From positions 1-25,669 of IMG/VR virus record IMGVR_UViG_3300026209_000010: a DNA stretch of 25,669 nt; one strand, written 5' to 3'. This stretch comes from a virus. The translations under genes and the position numbers were made by a program. Below, piece after piece: positions 13,789 through 22,176 of the stretch (its first letter is position 1; each line of letters starts with the position of its first letter). The notes beneath the pieces are model-generated. The model had not been told where the DNA came from. It made no database searches and saw nothing but the letters and a program-made list of their open reading frames with translations.

Positions 13789-14856
13789 ATGCCCATACTT
13801 GGATCCATTGATAGTGCAACGTTCGCTAATGATGTAGCAGTCACTAATGATTCTGCTGCAGTAACTAGGAATGTTGCTGACGCTATTGCTGGGGGCGATG
13901 TTATTGTCCTTGCTAACGTGTCGTATTACGTTAAGTCAGTTGATGGTACTACTGTCACACTTGCACAAAAATATGCTGGAGCGACTGATGGTACTCTATC
14001 GGGTGCCAAGCGTCGTACACCACCAAAAGCACTGTCTGATTTTGTTCTGACACGTGCTACAGACCACCAGTCTTCTGTGGATACACAGATTGTTGCTGTA
14101 AGTCTTGCTGAAGCACAACTTTCCACTAACAAATCACGTGGTATTAGTAGTCCTGGATGGTGGGCATACAGGACATACACAGATGCCTCTGGTACTACTC
14201 GCCATAAGTCAGAATTGATTGCATCTTATAAAGATGGATCTGCTATTAGTGGTGACTTTACTGATGATGCTTGGGCTGGTGACGTTACTTCCTTGATTAC
14301 AATTTCCTCTCAACCTACTGACGCTACAGTATACTTCCCTGCTGGAGCAGTTGGTACATTCACCAGTAATGGTGCTGCTGATGGATCCAGAACTGCTGGA
14401 ACATACACAGTAACTGACGCTGCTGGTTCAGCATCTGGTGCTGGAGCAGACTTTACAGTTGTTGTTGCTGCTGATGGTACACCAACAGTTACATTAGTAT
14501 CTGGTGGTACAGGTTACGTTGATGATGAGACCATTACAATTGCTGATGCTTCACTTGGTGGAGGTGGTGGTGTTGCTGTTGTCTTAACAGTTACTGCTGC
14601 AACTGCTGCTAACACATTCAGTGTTACTGCATCTTCTACTGGTGCTGGTGCTTCTATCACCTATCAATGGCAGATCAGTACAAACAGTGGTACTAACTTC
14701 AGTGATGTTTCAGGTGCTACTAACCAGACACTTGCACTTACTGGACTTACAGCAACTGAAAATGGAAACCAGTATAGAGTTAAAGTCAACAACTCCATTG
14801 GTGGTGTTGAAGTGATCTCTACTGTTGTTACTCTAACTACAGACAGCAACGCATAA
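13789..14856 (+). CDS. probable virion protein with C-terminal Ig-like domain
   Basis: A 355-residue Gly/Ala/Thr/Ser-rich protein. It has an N-terminal domain (about 1-165), a middle region with the marine-phage pattern GSASGAGADFTVVVAADG ... GGTGYVDDETITI, and a C-terminal Ig-like domain (about 270-350) with ITYQWQISTNSGTNF and ENGNQYRVKVNNSIGG. Ig-like and glycine-rich beta modules are common on phage capsid decorations, tails and fibres, where they bind weakly to surfaces or carbohydrates. There is no signal peptide. A perfect late promoter lies directly upstream, in keeping with a structural protein. GC content is higher than its neighbours because of Gly, Ala and Thr codons. Whether it sits on head or tail cannot be told. 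Confidence 0.75.
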   Translation: MPILGSIDSATFANDVAVTNDSAAVTRNVADAIAGGDVIVLANVSYYVKSVDGTTVTLAQKYAGATDGTLSGAKRRTPPKALSDFVLTRATDHQSSVDTQIVAVSLAEAQLSTNKSRGISSPGWWAYRTYTDASGTTRHKSELIASYKDGSAISGDFTDDAWAGDVTSLITISSQPTDATVYFPAGAVGTFTSNGAADGSRTAGTYTVTDAAGSASGAGADFTVVVAADGTPTVTLVSGGTGYVDDETITIADASLGGGGGVAVVLTVTAATAANTFSVTASSTGAGASITYQWQISTNSGTNFSDVSGATNQTLALTGLTATENGNQYRVKVNNSIGGVEVISTVVTLTTDSNA

Positions 14857-14861
14857 AATAA

Positions 14862-15218
14862 ATGAAATTTGATGAATTGACACCAAGTAATTGGATCATG
14901 TTTGCTATTAAAAATTATGATAATCCAAATTCGGTTACTTATGAAGATTTTGAAAAAGATCTAAATAAGATTAAATATATCAAAAGATTATTTCGTCGTT
15001 ATGAAACACATAGTGAATTGAAAACTCATTTAATTCTTAATCATATCATTGTAATGTATAATGTGTTTGGTGATGCTGCAACTCCTCTATTATTTTATAA
15101 AATAGAGGCAACACATTGGCCAGCATTAAAAGCATTTATGTTGGTTTTGAATCGTTTACCCTCAACCCTTAATAAGGAAATTGATCCAGAATGTCTTCAA
15201 CAACTGAACCTAATATGA
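14862..15218 (+). CDS. conserved-type phage protein of unknown function (118 aa)
   Basis: A 118-residue helical protein beginning MKFDELTPSNWIMFAIKNYD, with the segments KYIKRLFRRYETHSELKTHL and LNHIIVMYNVFGDAATPLLF. The L-N-H-x-I-x-x-x-x-N-V-F-G block and a following W-P-A-L-K helix are familiar from T4-like cyanophage genomes, but without a known role. It starts five bases after the Ig-like protein and overlaps the next gene by 28 bases. No membrane segment or catalytic motif is visible. It probably belongs to the late, virion-related group by position. Confidence 0.75.
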   Translation: MKFDELTPSNWIMFAIKNYDNPNSVTYEDFEKDLNKIKYIKRLFRRYETHSELKTHLILNHIIVMYNVFGDAATPLLFYKIEATHWPALKAFMLVLNRLPSTLNKEIDPECLQQLNLI

Positions 15219-15967
15219 ATGAAATGATGGCTGGGGATGGATCTGGCTTGTCTATGCCACCTGCTTTTGTTTTTGTTAATACAAAAGCTCATCGTAAGTA
15301 TAAGAAGAAGGATAAGGATAAGGTAGACGGTCGCACCACAGGTGCAAAAACAATGCTCTCTCGTATTACTAAAAGGAAAATGAAAAAAGAAGAAACTATA
15401 CCTGCTGGATACACTGCAAGGGTTGATATAGAATCTATCGAACCTATTATTTCTGAAGGAGCTCCTTCTGAAACTGAACGTGCTCAAAAGCAAATTGGGC
15501 AGATGAAGAAACTTAAGAGGCAGAAAGGTCTTCAGAAGAAACGGGATGAAGCAAAGAAAAGTATGCAGGATAAAACTAAAGAGATGGATGTATTGATGAA
15601 AGCAAGGATGTCAGATTTTAAGAAGAAAGCATCTGATCAAACAAAGAAAGCATCCTCACAAAATAATTCTTATGAACCAACTGAAGGTGAAGTTATGACA
15701 GAAATAACTGCTACACATAATGATGTTATTAAAGTTGCAATGGATGTTGCGACAAGTGAACTCAATCCAAGTGGTGAGTCATCATTTGCACAGATTACAT
15801 TTAGTGATGGAAACAAACAGAACCTTGATAACTTTTCTGCCAAAAGAATTTCTGCATGTTATGCTCAATTAGATGATACTCATAAGCAACAGTTCCAAGC
15901 GTTGCTTAATAAAGATGCCTCTACATATCAGAGTGCTCTTGATTTTGCAGTTCGTAATGTTGGATGA
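15191..15967 (+). CDS. lysine-rich coiled-coil protein of unknown function (258 aa)
   Basis: A 258-residue protein. The N-terminal 100 residues are Lys-rich and polar (for example AHRKYKKKDKDKVDGRTTGA). Residues about 95-160 form a long, highly charged coiled coil (QIGQMKKLKRQKGLQKKRDE onward), and the C-terminal 90 residues look globular and helical. This layout resembles internal or scaffold-like virion proteins more than enzymes, but no family is recognised. It overlaps the previous gene by 28 bases and is followed, 4 bases on, by a coiled-coil membrane protein. Confidence 0.7.
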   Translation: MSSTTEPNMNEMMAGDGSGLSMPPAFVFVNTKAHRKYKKKDKDKVDGRTTGAKTMLSRITKRKMKKEETIPAGYTARVDIESIEPIISEGAPSETERAQKQIGQMKKLKRQKGLQKKRDEAKKSMQDKTKEMDVLMKARMSDFKKKASDQTKKASSQNNSYEPTEGEVMTEITATHNDVIKVAMDVATSELNPSGESSFAQITFSDGNKQNLDNFSAKRISACYAQLDDTHKQQFQALLNKDASTYQSALDFAVRNVG

Positions 15968-15971
15968 TTAG

Positions 15972-16364
15972 ATGAGTGAGCCTGAACAGAAGGCAACAGC
16001 GGCTATTCTAGAACGTTTAGAACGAATTGTCGAGAACCTTTCCACCAACTCTATTACCATGGGCAAACTTCTTGCTGTCCATGACGAAAAAATAACTCAT
16101 CAAGATACTATTGACGGTATTTTATTTGAGAAGATCGATAATTTAACTGCAAAGATGGACAAGTCTCATGCAGAAATCAAGGAAGGTTGTGAACGTGACA
16201 TCAGAAAAGTCGATGAACGTCTTCGCCTCATTGAAAAGAAGATGTGGTCTATTTTTGGTGCTCTTGCTGTTATATCTTTCCTCGTTAGCGTACCGGGACA
16301 AAAAGTGATGCAGAACATTTCTTTTCCAGATGCTTCGATAGCATCCTTGACATCAGGTAAATAG
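15972..16364 (+). CDS. coiled-coil protein with C-terminal membrane span (130 aa)
   Basis: A 130-residue protein. Residues about 8-90 are coiled coil (ILERLERIVENL; KIDNLTAKMDKSHAEIKEG; DERLRLIEKK). A single membrane segment (MWSIFGALAVISFLVSV, about 91-107) follows, with a short polar tail. The architecture matches XhlA-type and phage membrane-anchored coiled-coil proteins, and the 67-residue protein at 13526. A lysis or virion-membrane role is plausible but unproven. The last codons carry the -35 box of a sigma70-type promoter for the primase gene. Confidence 0.65.
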   Translation: MSEPEQKATAAILERLERIVENLSTNSITMGKLLAVHDEKITHQDTIDGILFEKIDNLTAKMDKSHAEIKEGCERDIRKVDERLRLIEKKMWSIFGALAVISFLVSVPGQKVMQNISFPDASIASLTSGK

Positions 16365-16375
16365 TCTGTTATACT
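16347..16375 (+). promoter_or_regulatory. near-consensus sigma70-type promoter for the gp61-nrdA-nrdB operon
   Basis: TTGACA at 16347-16352, a 17-base spacer and TATACT at 16370-16375: eleven of twelve consensus bases. The predicted start near 16382 is 15 bases before the gp61 ATG. The -35 overlaps the end of the preceding gene, the same design as the promoter at 2256. Confidence 0.8.
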
Positions 16376-16396
16376 GGCGTCATAAGAACTGAGTGA

Positions 16397-17395
16397 ATGA
16401 GTTTTATTGACGCAAAATATATAACTCTTGTATCTGGGCGACTGACATTGTTTAGTCGTAAGAAGGAAGGGTTGTATAATTTTAGGTGTCCTTACTGTGG
16501 TGATTCACAGAGGAAGAAGAATAAGTGTCGGGGGTATATCTTCCGGATGAAAAATGATTATGTATACAAATGTCACAATTGTGGTGTTGGTAGAACATTT
16601 ACAAATTTTCTGAAGGACCAGGATATTTTACTCCATGATCAGTATATTATGGAGAGATATAGGGAGGGACTTACTGGTAAAAATAGTCAGACACCTTCGC
16701 CTAAGTTTGATTTTAAAAAACCTGTCTTTAAAACAAAAAAGAAGATAGATTTACCAAAAATTTCTGAACTAAATACAACACATCCAGCGAGATTATATTT
16801 AGAAAACAGAAAAATAAATGATCTATCTCGCTTTTATTATTGCGAGAAGTTTAAGGAGTGGACTAATACTTTAAAGCATACCTTTCAGGATATGCGAGGA
16901 GATAATCCACGTATAATACTACCAATGTATACGGTAGATAATGATTTGTTTGGGTTTCAGGGTAGATCCTTGTCTCCCAATACAAATTTAAGATACATCA
17001 CTGTAATGTTAGATGATGACCACCCGAAAGTATATGGACTTGAAACAATCAACAGACTACAATCAGTATACATCGTCGAAGGACCATTTGACAGCACGTT
17101 CATTCGCAACTCGATTGCTATGTGCGGAGCTGATATTCATGTTGATGGTATCGGGATTAGCAGCCCTGTTTGGGTATATGATAACGAACCAAGAAATCCC
17201 GAAATCATCAAACGTATCAAGACTACTATTGCCGCCAAGCAAGGTAATCAAGTAGTCATTTGGCCGTCTAATATACAGCAAAAGGACATAAATGATATGG
17301 TCCTTGCTGGACATGATGTTCAATCTGTGGTAGAATCGAATACGTATTCTGGACTGGAAGCACAAGTAAAATTAAACACCTGGAAAAAGATATGA
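16397..17395 (+). CDS. gp61: DNA primase gp61
   Basis: A 332-residue primase of the T4 gp61 type. The N-terminal zinc ribbon uses Cys31/Cys34 (CPYCG) and Cys59/Cys62 (CHNCG). The Toprim region includes VYIVEGPFDS with the catalytic-type Glu and VVIWPSNIQQKDINDMV near the C-terminus. It makes RNA primers for lagging-strand synthesis on the gp41 helicase. Its length is close to T4 gp61 (342). The gene has its own near-consensus promoter and shares ATGA with nrdA, linking primer synthesis to dNTP supply in one transcript. Confidence 0.93.
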   Translation: MSFIDAKYITLVSGRLTLFSRKKEGLYNFRCPYCGDSQRKKNKCRGYIFRMKNDYVYKCHNCGVGRTFTNFLKDQDILLHDQYIMERYREGLTGKNSQTPSPKFDFKKPVFKTKKKIDLPKISELNTTHPARLYLENRKINDLSRFYYCEKFKEWTNTLKHTFQDMRGDNPRIILPMYTVDNDLFGFQGRSLSPNTNLRYITVMLDDDHPKVYGLETINRLQSVYIVEGPFDSTFIRNSIAMCGADIHVDGIGISSPVWVYDNEPRNPEIIKRIKTTIAAKQGNQVVIWPSNIQQKDINDMVLAGHDVQSVVESNTYSGLEAQVKLNTWKKI

Positions 17396-19737
17396 CGAAC
17401 GGCATTAATGTTGTTAAGCGAGATGCATCTGTTACGGCACTGAATTTAGATAAGATTCATAGGATGGTTGAAGATGCTTGTGAAGGATTGGCGGGAGTAT
17501 CTGCTTCGCAGGTGGAAATTCAATCTGGTTTGCAGTTCTTTGATGGTATTACTACACATGATATCCAAGAGATTCTTATCAGATCTGCGAATGATTTAAT
17601 TTCATTAGATAATCCTAACTATCAATTTGTAGCAGCACGTCTTCTGTTGTTTGGTGTTCGTAAAGAAACATTTAATAAGAATGTATGGAAGGATGGTATG
17701 CCATCTATATTTGATGTTGCTGCCTATAATGTTACAGTTAATGAAGTTTATGATGAAGAAATATTAGATAAGTACTCCGAAGAGGAATGGCAGAAGATAG
17801 ATAGTTGGATAGATCATGATCGTGACTATTTGTTTACATATGCTGGTTTACGGCAAGTTGTAGATAAATATCTGGTACAAGATCGTAGTACTGGGGAAAT
17901 CTTTGAGACTCCACAGTACATGTATATGATGATAGCAGCAACGCTGTTCACAGAATACCCACTCACAACACGTTTAGATTACATAAGGAAATATTATGAC
18001 GCAATCAGCAGACACAAAATCAACATCCCTACCCCGATCATGGCGGGAGTACGGACCCCTATTCGTCAATTTGCTAGCTGTGTTCTGGTTGATATTGATG
18101 ACTCCCTCGATAGTATCTTTAGTTCTGATATGGCTATTGGCAAATATGTCGCACAGAGGGCTGGTATCGGTCTTAATTCGGGTAGGATCAGAGGAATCAA
18201 CTCTAAAATCAGAGGAGGAGAAGTACAACACACAGGTGTGGTCCCCTTCCTCAAAAAGTTTGAGTCAACTGTTAGATGTTGTACTCAAAATGGCATCAGG
18301 GGTGGATCAGCAACTGTCCACTTTCCTATCTGGCACCAAGAAATCCGAGACATCCTCGTCCTCAAAAACAACAAAGGAACCGAAGACAACAGAGTCAGAA
18401 AACTAGATTATAGTATACAGATAAGTAAACTATTCTATGAAAGGTTTATCCAAAACGGAGATATTACGTTATTCAGTCCTCATGATGTCCCTGGCCTTTA
18501 TAATGCTTTTGGGACCGATAGTTTTGATGAGCTCTATGAGATATACGAATCTGATGATTCAATCTCACGAACATCAATCCCTGCCCAAGAATTAATTCTT
18601 GATCTATTAAAGGAGAGAGCAGAGACTGGACGGATCTATATCATGAATATAGATCACTGTAATAGTCACTCATCATTCAAGGATAAGGTGTACATGAGTA
18701 ATCTTTGTCAAGAGATTACTTTACCTACCACACCTATTCAACATATTGATGGTGAAGGTGAAATTGCATTGTGTATTCTTTCTGCCATCAACGTAGGTAC
18801 ACTACGTAAACTTGATGACTTAGAAGAATTGTGTGACTTAGCAGTACGTGGTCTGGAAGAACTTATTGATTACCAGAACTATCCTGTTATTGCTGCAGAG
18901 AAATCAACTAAGGAACGTAGGTCTATTGGTGTTGGGTTCATTGGACTAGCACATTATCTTGCTAAGAATGGTGTTAAGTATGAGGATCCTAAAGCATTGA
19001 AGTTGGTTCATGATTTATCAGAAGCATTCCAATTTAATCTTCTTAAATCTAGTAATCAATTAGCAAAGGAGAAAGGAGCATGTGGTGCATTTGCTAGGAC
19101 AAAGTACTCAGATGGTATTCTTCCAATTGATACATATAAGAATGATGTTGATGAGCTAGTATCTAATGACCTTAGTTTTGATTGGGAGACTTTACGGGGA
19201 GACATACAGTCCGATGGGCTTAGGCACTCAACACTGTCAGCACAAATGCCATCAGAGAGCAGTTCCGTTGTGTCAAATGCAACCAATGGAATCGAACCAC
19301 CCAGAGATTACTTGTCCATTAAAAAGTCAAAGAAAGGGCCTCTTAAGCAGATTGTTCCATCGTATGGGACTTTAAAGAATGCTTATACGCTCCTTTGGGA
19401 TATGTCTGGGAATACTGGTTATATTAATATTGTTGCTGTTATGCAAAAGTTCTTTGATCAAGCGATTTCTGGAAATTGGTCCTATAATCCGGAGCATTTC
19501 AGCAACGCTGAAGTTCCTGTTAGCGTAATGGCACAGGACTTGCTGACGACTTATAAGTATGGGTGGAAGACTTCTTACTATCAGAATACATATGATGCTA
19601 AGCGAGATGTAGATGAACCATCACATCCTATTGGATGGCATGATGATGTTGAGGAAGATAAACTAAAACAGGTAAAAGATTTGTTAGATGATATATTAAC
19701 TACAGAAGAGGAGGACTGTGATGCTTGCAAGCTCTGA
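17392..19737 (+). CDS. nrdA: class I ribonucleotide reductase large subunit NrdA
   Basis: A 781-residue alpha subunit that reduces ribonucleoside diphosphates. An ATP-cone-like N-terminus (VVKRDASVTALNLDKI) is followed by the (alpha/beta)10 barrel. The redox pair is Cys230 (ASCVLVD) and Cys461 (LCILSAINVG). The active site NLCQE gives Asn437, Cys439 and Glu441, and the radical-transfer tyrosines are Tyr729 and Tyr730 (YYQNTYD). The C-terminal CDACKL carries the thioredoxin/glutaredoxin-reactive Cys pair. All key residues are present, so the enzyme should be active with NrdB. The gene is coupled to gp61 upstream and overlaps nrdB downstream. Confidence 0.97.
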   Translation: MTNGINVVKRDASVTALNLDKIHRMVEDACEGLAGVSASQVEIQSGLQFFDGITTHDIQEILIRSANDLISLDNPNYQFVAARLLLFGVRKETFNKNVWKDGMPSIFDVAAYNVTVNEVYDEEILDKYSEEEWQKIDSWIDHDRDYLFTYAGLRQVVDKYLVQDRSTGEIFETPQYMYMMIAATLFTEYPLTTRLDYIRKYYDAISRHKINIPTPIMAGVRTPIRQFASCVLVDIDDSLDSIFSSDMAIGKYVAQRAGIGLNSGRIRGINSKIRGGEVQHTGVVPFLKKFESTVRCCTQNGIRGGSATVHFPIWHQEIRDILVLKNNKGTEDNRVRKLDYSIQISKLFYERFIQNGDITLFSPHDVPGLYNAFGTDSFDELYEIYESDDSISRTSIPAQELILDLLKERAETGRIYIMNIDHCNSHSSFKDKVYMSNLCQEITLPTTPIQHIDGEGEIALCILSAINVGTLRKLDDLEELCDLAVRGLEELIDYQNYPVIAAEKSTKERRSIGVGFIGLAHYLAKNGVKYEDPKALKLVHDLSEAFQFNLLKSSNQLAKEKGACGAFARTKYSDGILPIDTYKNDVDELVSNDLSFDWETLRGDIQSDGLRHSTLSAQMPSESSSVVSNATNGIEPPRDYLSIKKSKKGPLKQIVPSYGTLKNAYTLLWDMSGNTGYINIVAVMQKFFDQAISGNWSYNPEHFSNAEVPVSVMAQDLLTTYKYGWKTSYYQNTYDAKRDVDEPSHPIGWHDDVEEDKLKQVKDLLDDILTTEEEDCDACKL

Positions 19738-20878
19738 TGTGAAAGGAATGACCGTATTTAATACAAACAAAGTAAATACTCTCAAGCAACCTATGTTCTT
19801 TGGTGCTCCATTGGGAGTCCAAAGGTATGATGAATTTAAGTATCCAATTTTTGAACGGTTAACACAGACACAGTTAAGTTATTACTGGAGACCTGAAGAA
19901 GTTTCTCTTCAGAAAGATCGTGTTGATTATCATAGTCTTCGACCAGAACAAAAGCATATCTTTACTTCTAATTTGAAGTATCAGATCATGTTAGATTCTG
20001 TACAAGGTAGAGCACCTGGTATGGTATTCATGCCTTATGTTTCTTTACCGGAATTAGAAGCATGTATGAACATCTGGCAGACTATGGAGATGATTCACTC
20101 TAGGTCATATACGTATATCATCAAGAACGTGTACCCAGATCCTACTGAAGTGTTGGATACCATCATTACCGATGAACGTATCCTTGAGAGAGCACGAAGC
20201 GTCACAGAGGCATATGATGAGTTCTTGATGGTGGCAAATGAATGGGGTTCTGGTAATATGTGGAAATCTGATATGAAAGATTCTCCATCTGCCGATTGGC
20301 ACATGAAAGATATGAAAACAAAATTGTATCTTGCTGTTGTTAATGTGTATATTCTAGAAGCAATTCGTTTTTATGTGTCATTTGCATGTTCTTTTGCTTT
20401 TGGTGAGTTGAAGATCATGGAAGGTAACGCAAAAATCATTAGTTTAATTGCACGAGATGAGTCGCAACACATGACTGTCACTCAGAATATTATAAAAAAT
20501 TGGGTTAATGGTGATGATCCTGTCATGATAGATATTGCTAAGGAACAAGAAGAGAATGTCTATCGTATGTTTGAAAAATGTGTACAAGAAGAAGAAGTTT
20601 GGGCAGACTATCTCTTTAAGGATGGTAGTATGATTGGATTGAATGCTAAACTTTTACGTAAGTATGTTGAATGGATTGCTAATCGTCGTATGAAATCCAT
20701 AGGATTGAAACCTATATATGATGTACCTATGTCACATAATCCTCTTCCATGGACTGCACATTGGTTGTCTTCTAAAGGACTTCAGGTAGCACCACAAGAG
20801 ACTGAAGTAGAGTCTTATATTGTTGGTGGTATTAAGCAGGATGTGGAGAAAGATACTTTCGCTGGATTTAAATTATGA
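19721..20878 (+). CDS. nrdB: class Ia ribonucleotide reductase small subunit NrdB
   Basis: A 385-residue diiron-tyrosyl radical subunit. Ligands are visible as the Asp in LDSVQGR, the ExxH pair of EMIHSRSY with radical Tyr130, the Glu in SFAFGELK and RDESQH (Glu and His). The C-terminal tail DTFAGFKL would bind NrdA. ATG 19721 is preferred because GAGGAG at 19708-19713 sits at ideal spacing; GTG 19718 and ATG 19748 are alternatives. The presence of the radical tyrosine distinguishes it from Tyr-lacking class Ic forms. The gene overlaps nrdA by 17 bases and shares ATGA with the next gene. Confidence 0.96.
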   Translation: MLASSDVKGMTVFNTNKVNTLKQPMFFGAPLGVQRYDEFKYPIFERLTQTQLSYYWRPEEVSLQKDRVDYHSLRPEQKHIFTSNLKYQIMLDSVQGRAPGMVFMPYVSLPELEACMNIWQTMEMIHSRSYTYIIKNVYPDPTEVLDTIITDERILERARSVTEAYDEFLMVANEWGSGNMWKSDMKDSPSADWHMKDMKTKLYLAVVNVYILEAIRFYVSFACSFAFGELKIMEGNAKIISLIARDESQHMTVTQNIIKNWVNGDDPVMIDIAKEQEENVYRMFEKCVQEEEVWADYLFKDGSMIGLNAKLLRKYVEWIANRRMKSIGLKPIYDVPMSHNPLPWTAHWLSSKGLQVAPQETEVESYIVGGIKQDVEKDTFAGFKL

Positions 20879-21093
20879 AGAAATCAGTTTCACACTATCT
20901 AGAATTATTAGATCAGAAAGATGATGTTAATATGCATAAGATTTATTGGTGGACTAAATTAGATCAAGATCAAATGCTGAAAGTGATGCAACAATTTTGT
21001 TGGGATAATAGTATTGATTTTAATATGATCAATTGGGCTGATTTTCTTAACGGTAATAGTGTTACTAATGAAGTTCTGTGGAATAATGATTAG
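20875..21093 (+). CDS. small hypothetical protein after nrdB (72 aa)
   Basis: A 72-residue protein rich in Trp, Asp and Asn (HKIYWWTKLDQDQMLKVM; FNMINWADFLNG). No membrane span or catalytic motif is seen and no family is recognised. It shares ATGA with nrdB and ends two bases before the next ATG, so it is part of the gp61-nrdA-nrdB transcript. Small genes in this place in related phages may aid nucleotide metabolism, but nothing in the sequence shows this. Confidence 0.7.
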   Translation: MKKSVSHYLELLDQKDDVNMHKIYWWTKLDQDQMLKVMQQFCWDNSIDFNMINWADFLNGNSVTNEVLWNND

Positions 21094-21095
21094 AT

Positions 21096-21377
21096 ATGTT
21101 TAAACCTTTACAGTGGTTGATTAATTTAGATGACCGACTCCGAACAATGGCGAGAAGAGTACCAAGGAATGAAAGTCCTGAGTACGATGCAGATAGAATG
21201 TTTGAAGAATGGACCGAAGAGTCTTTCTCAGAGTTGGATGATGCAAGCTATGCACAACGACTGGAAGAAGAAGAAAGGGATCAAGGATCCAGAACCACCC
21301 GATTGCCAGTCAAGTCTGAAGGAGTTCTTCGAGCAGACGAAAGATCAGGGAATTTAATATCGGATCCGTGGTTATGA
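21096..21377 (+). CDS. small acidic protein (93 aa), overlapping another ORF
   Basis: A 93-residue protein beginning MFKPLQWLINLDDRLRTMA, with an acidic middle (EEWTEESFSELDDASY) and a polar tail. It starts two bases after the preceding stop, and its TGA overlaps the next gene's ATG (ATGA), both typical of true genes here. The stretch 21130-21357 is also open in another frame that encodes a natural-looking protein. Third codon positions in this frame favour A and T, as in neighbouring genes. I cannot be sure whether one or both are expressed. Confidence 0.55.
   Translation: MFKPLQWLINLDDRLRTMARRVPRNESPEYDADRMFEEWTEESFSELDDASYAQRLEEEERDQGSRTTRLPVKSEGVLRADERSGNLISDPWL
21130..21357 (+). CDS. 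alternative or nested ORF (75 aa)
   Basis: A 75-residue ORF lying wholly inside the 21096-21377 gene in a different frame. The sequence (MTDSEQWREEYQGMKVLSTM; ECLKNGPKSLSQSWMMQAMH; PEPPDCQSSLKEFF) has the balanced composition of a real soluble protein, unlike most shadow frames here. Against it, third positions are richer in G and C, and the ribosome-binding site is weak. It could be the true gene, a nested second gene or chance. Confidence 0.5.
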   Translation: MTDSEQWREEYQGMKVLSTMQIECLKNGPKSLSQSWMMQAMHNDWKKKKGIKDPEPPDCQSSLKEFFEQTKDQGI

Positions 21378-21709
21378 AAACACAATCAGCGAAGTCTAAA
21401 GGACGCTTACTCCAAAAATGGGTAAGAACCATGCTTATCGAGATACTTGATGTGCATCCAGAAGATCTTGAGTCTAGATCTATGGGTGCTGGTGGCGAAG
21501 ATCTTATTATGGCCCGAGCAGCAAGAAAAAAGTTCCCACATTCTATAGAATGTAAGAACGTAGAACGATTAAATGTCTGGGATGCATACGAACAGGCATG
21601 TGATAATGCTGGTGACTACGAACCGTTGGTTGTTATAAAGAAGAATAGAAAAGATCCATTGGTTGTAGTTGATGCTCAATATTTTATTAAACTATTTGAG
21701 GATAAATAA
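21374..21709 (+). CDS. PD-(D/E)XK nuclease-like protein (111 aa)
   Basis: A 111-residue protein with an N-terminal basic helix (KSKGRLLQKWVRTMLIEIL), then SMGAGGEDLIM (Glu42, Asp43) and SIECKN (Glu59, Lys61). Asp43, Glu59 and Lys61 have the spacing of a PD-(D/E)XK active site in a small endonuclease, similar to phage resolvase-like enzymes. It may process recombination or replication intermediates, or degrade host DNA to feed NrdA/NrdB; this is inference. ATG 21374 is chosen over GTG 21368 because it forms an ATGA overlap with the previous frame. It ends one base into the next gene. Confidence 0.75.
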   Translation: MKTQSAKSKGRLLQKWVRTMLIEILDVHPEDLESRSMGAGGEDLIMARAARKKFPHSIECKNVERLNVWDAYEQACDNAGDYEPLVVIKKNRKDPLVVVDAQYFIKLFEDK

Positions 21710-22176
21710 TGTGGAATCCATTCAGTAAAAATATGCCTGATAAAGAAAGTATTAAGGTTGATAATGAATCGGTTGAAAAGAAGAAAGGTACACTTGGTAA
21801 ATTAAAGGATAAGATTCTTCCTGATGAATCAGAAAAAGCAGCGATCATTTCAACAATGGTTAGACTTGGTGTATTGGTGTGGTCTGGGGGAATTTTGACA
21901 TTAAATTATGTTACAGTACCTGGTATACCACAGCAGAAAATTGATCCGACTTTTATAGCTTCAGTTTTTACAGGAGTTTTAGCTAGTTTCGGAATTCAGA
22001 CAGCATCTAAGAAGGGTGACGGCACAATGAAAATGGATGCTGCTAAGGCTGCTGCTGCTGCTAATAGTGGTGGAACAGTTCAAACTATTAGAATTGAACA
22101 ACTTCCATTAAAGATTATTGCTGCTGATATTCCATCTAATGATAAGAAATCAACAGAACCAGAACCTAAGGTTTAA
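21709..22176 (+). CDS. two-span membrane protein, holin-like (155 aa)
   Basis: A 155-residue protein with a charged N-terminus and two hydrophobic stretches: about 44-66 (AAIISTMVRLGVLVWSGGIL) and about 81-97 (FIASVFTGVLASFGI). An Ala-rich linker (AAKAAAAANSGG) and a polar Pro/Glu tail follow. Two spans with a short loop (VPGIPQQKIDP) resemble phage holins or small virion membrane proteins. The gene starts at the last base of the nuclease gene and converges on the minus-strand metalloprotease with an 11-base overlap. The holin role is a guess from topology. Confidence 0.65.
   Translation: MWNPFSKNMPDKESIKVDNESVEKKKGTLGKLKDKILPDESEKAAIISTMVRLGVLVWSGGILTLNYVTVPGIPQQKIDPTFIASVFTGVLASFGIQTASKKGDGTMKMDAAKAAAAANSGGTVQTIRIEQLPLKIIAADIPSNDKKSTEPEPKV

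Noticed and set aside
17974-18254. Overlapping plus- and minus-strand ORFs inside nrdA (for example 17996-18406 plus)
   Set aside because: They lie across conserved NrdA active-site sequence and lack gene-like junctions; these are shadow frames.
21701-21708. GATAAATA as a late promoter for the gene at 21709
   Set aside because: It touches the ATG, leaving no room for a transcription start and ribosome site; probably just the end of the nuclease gene.
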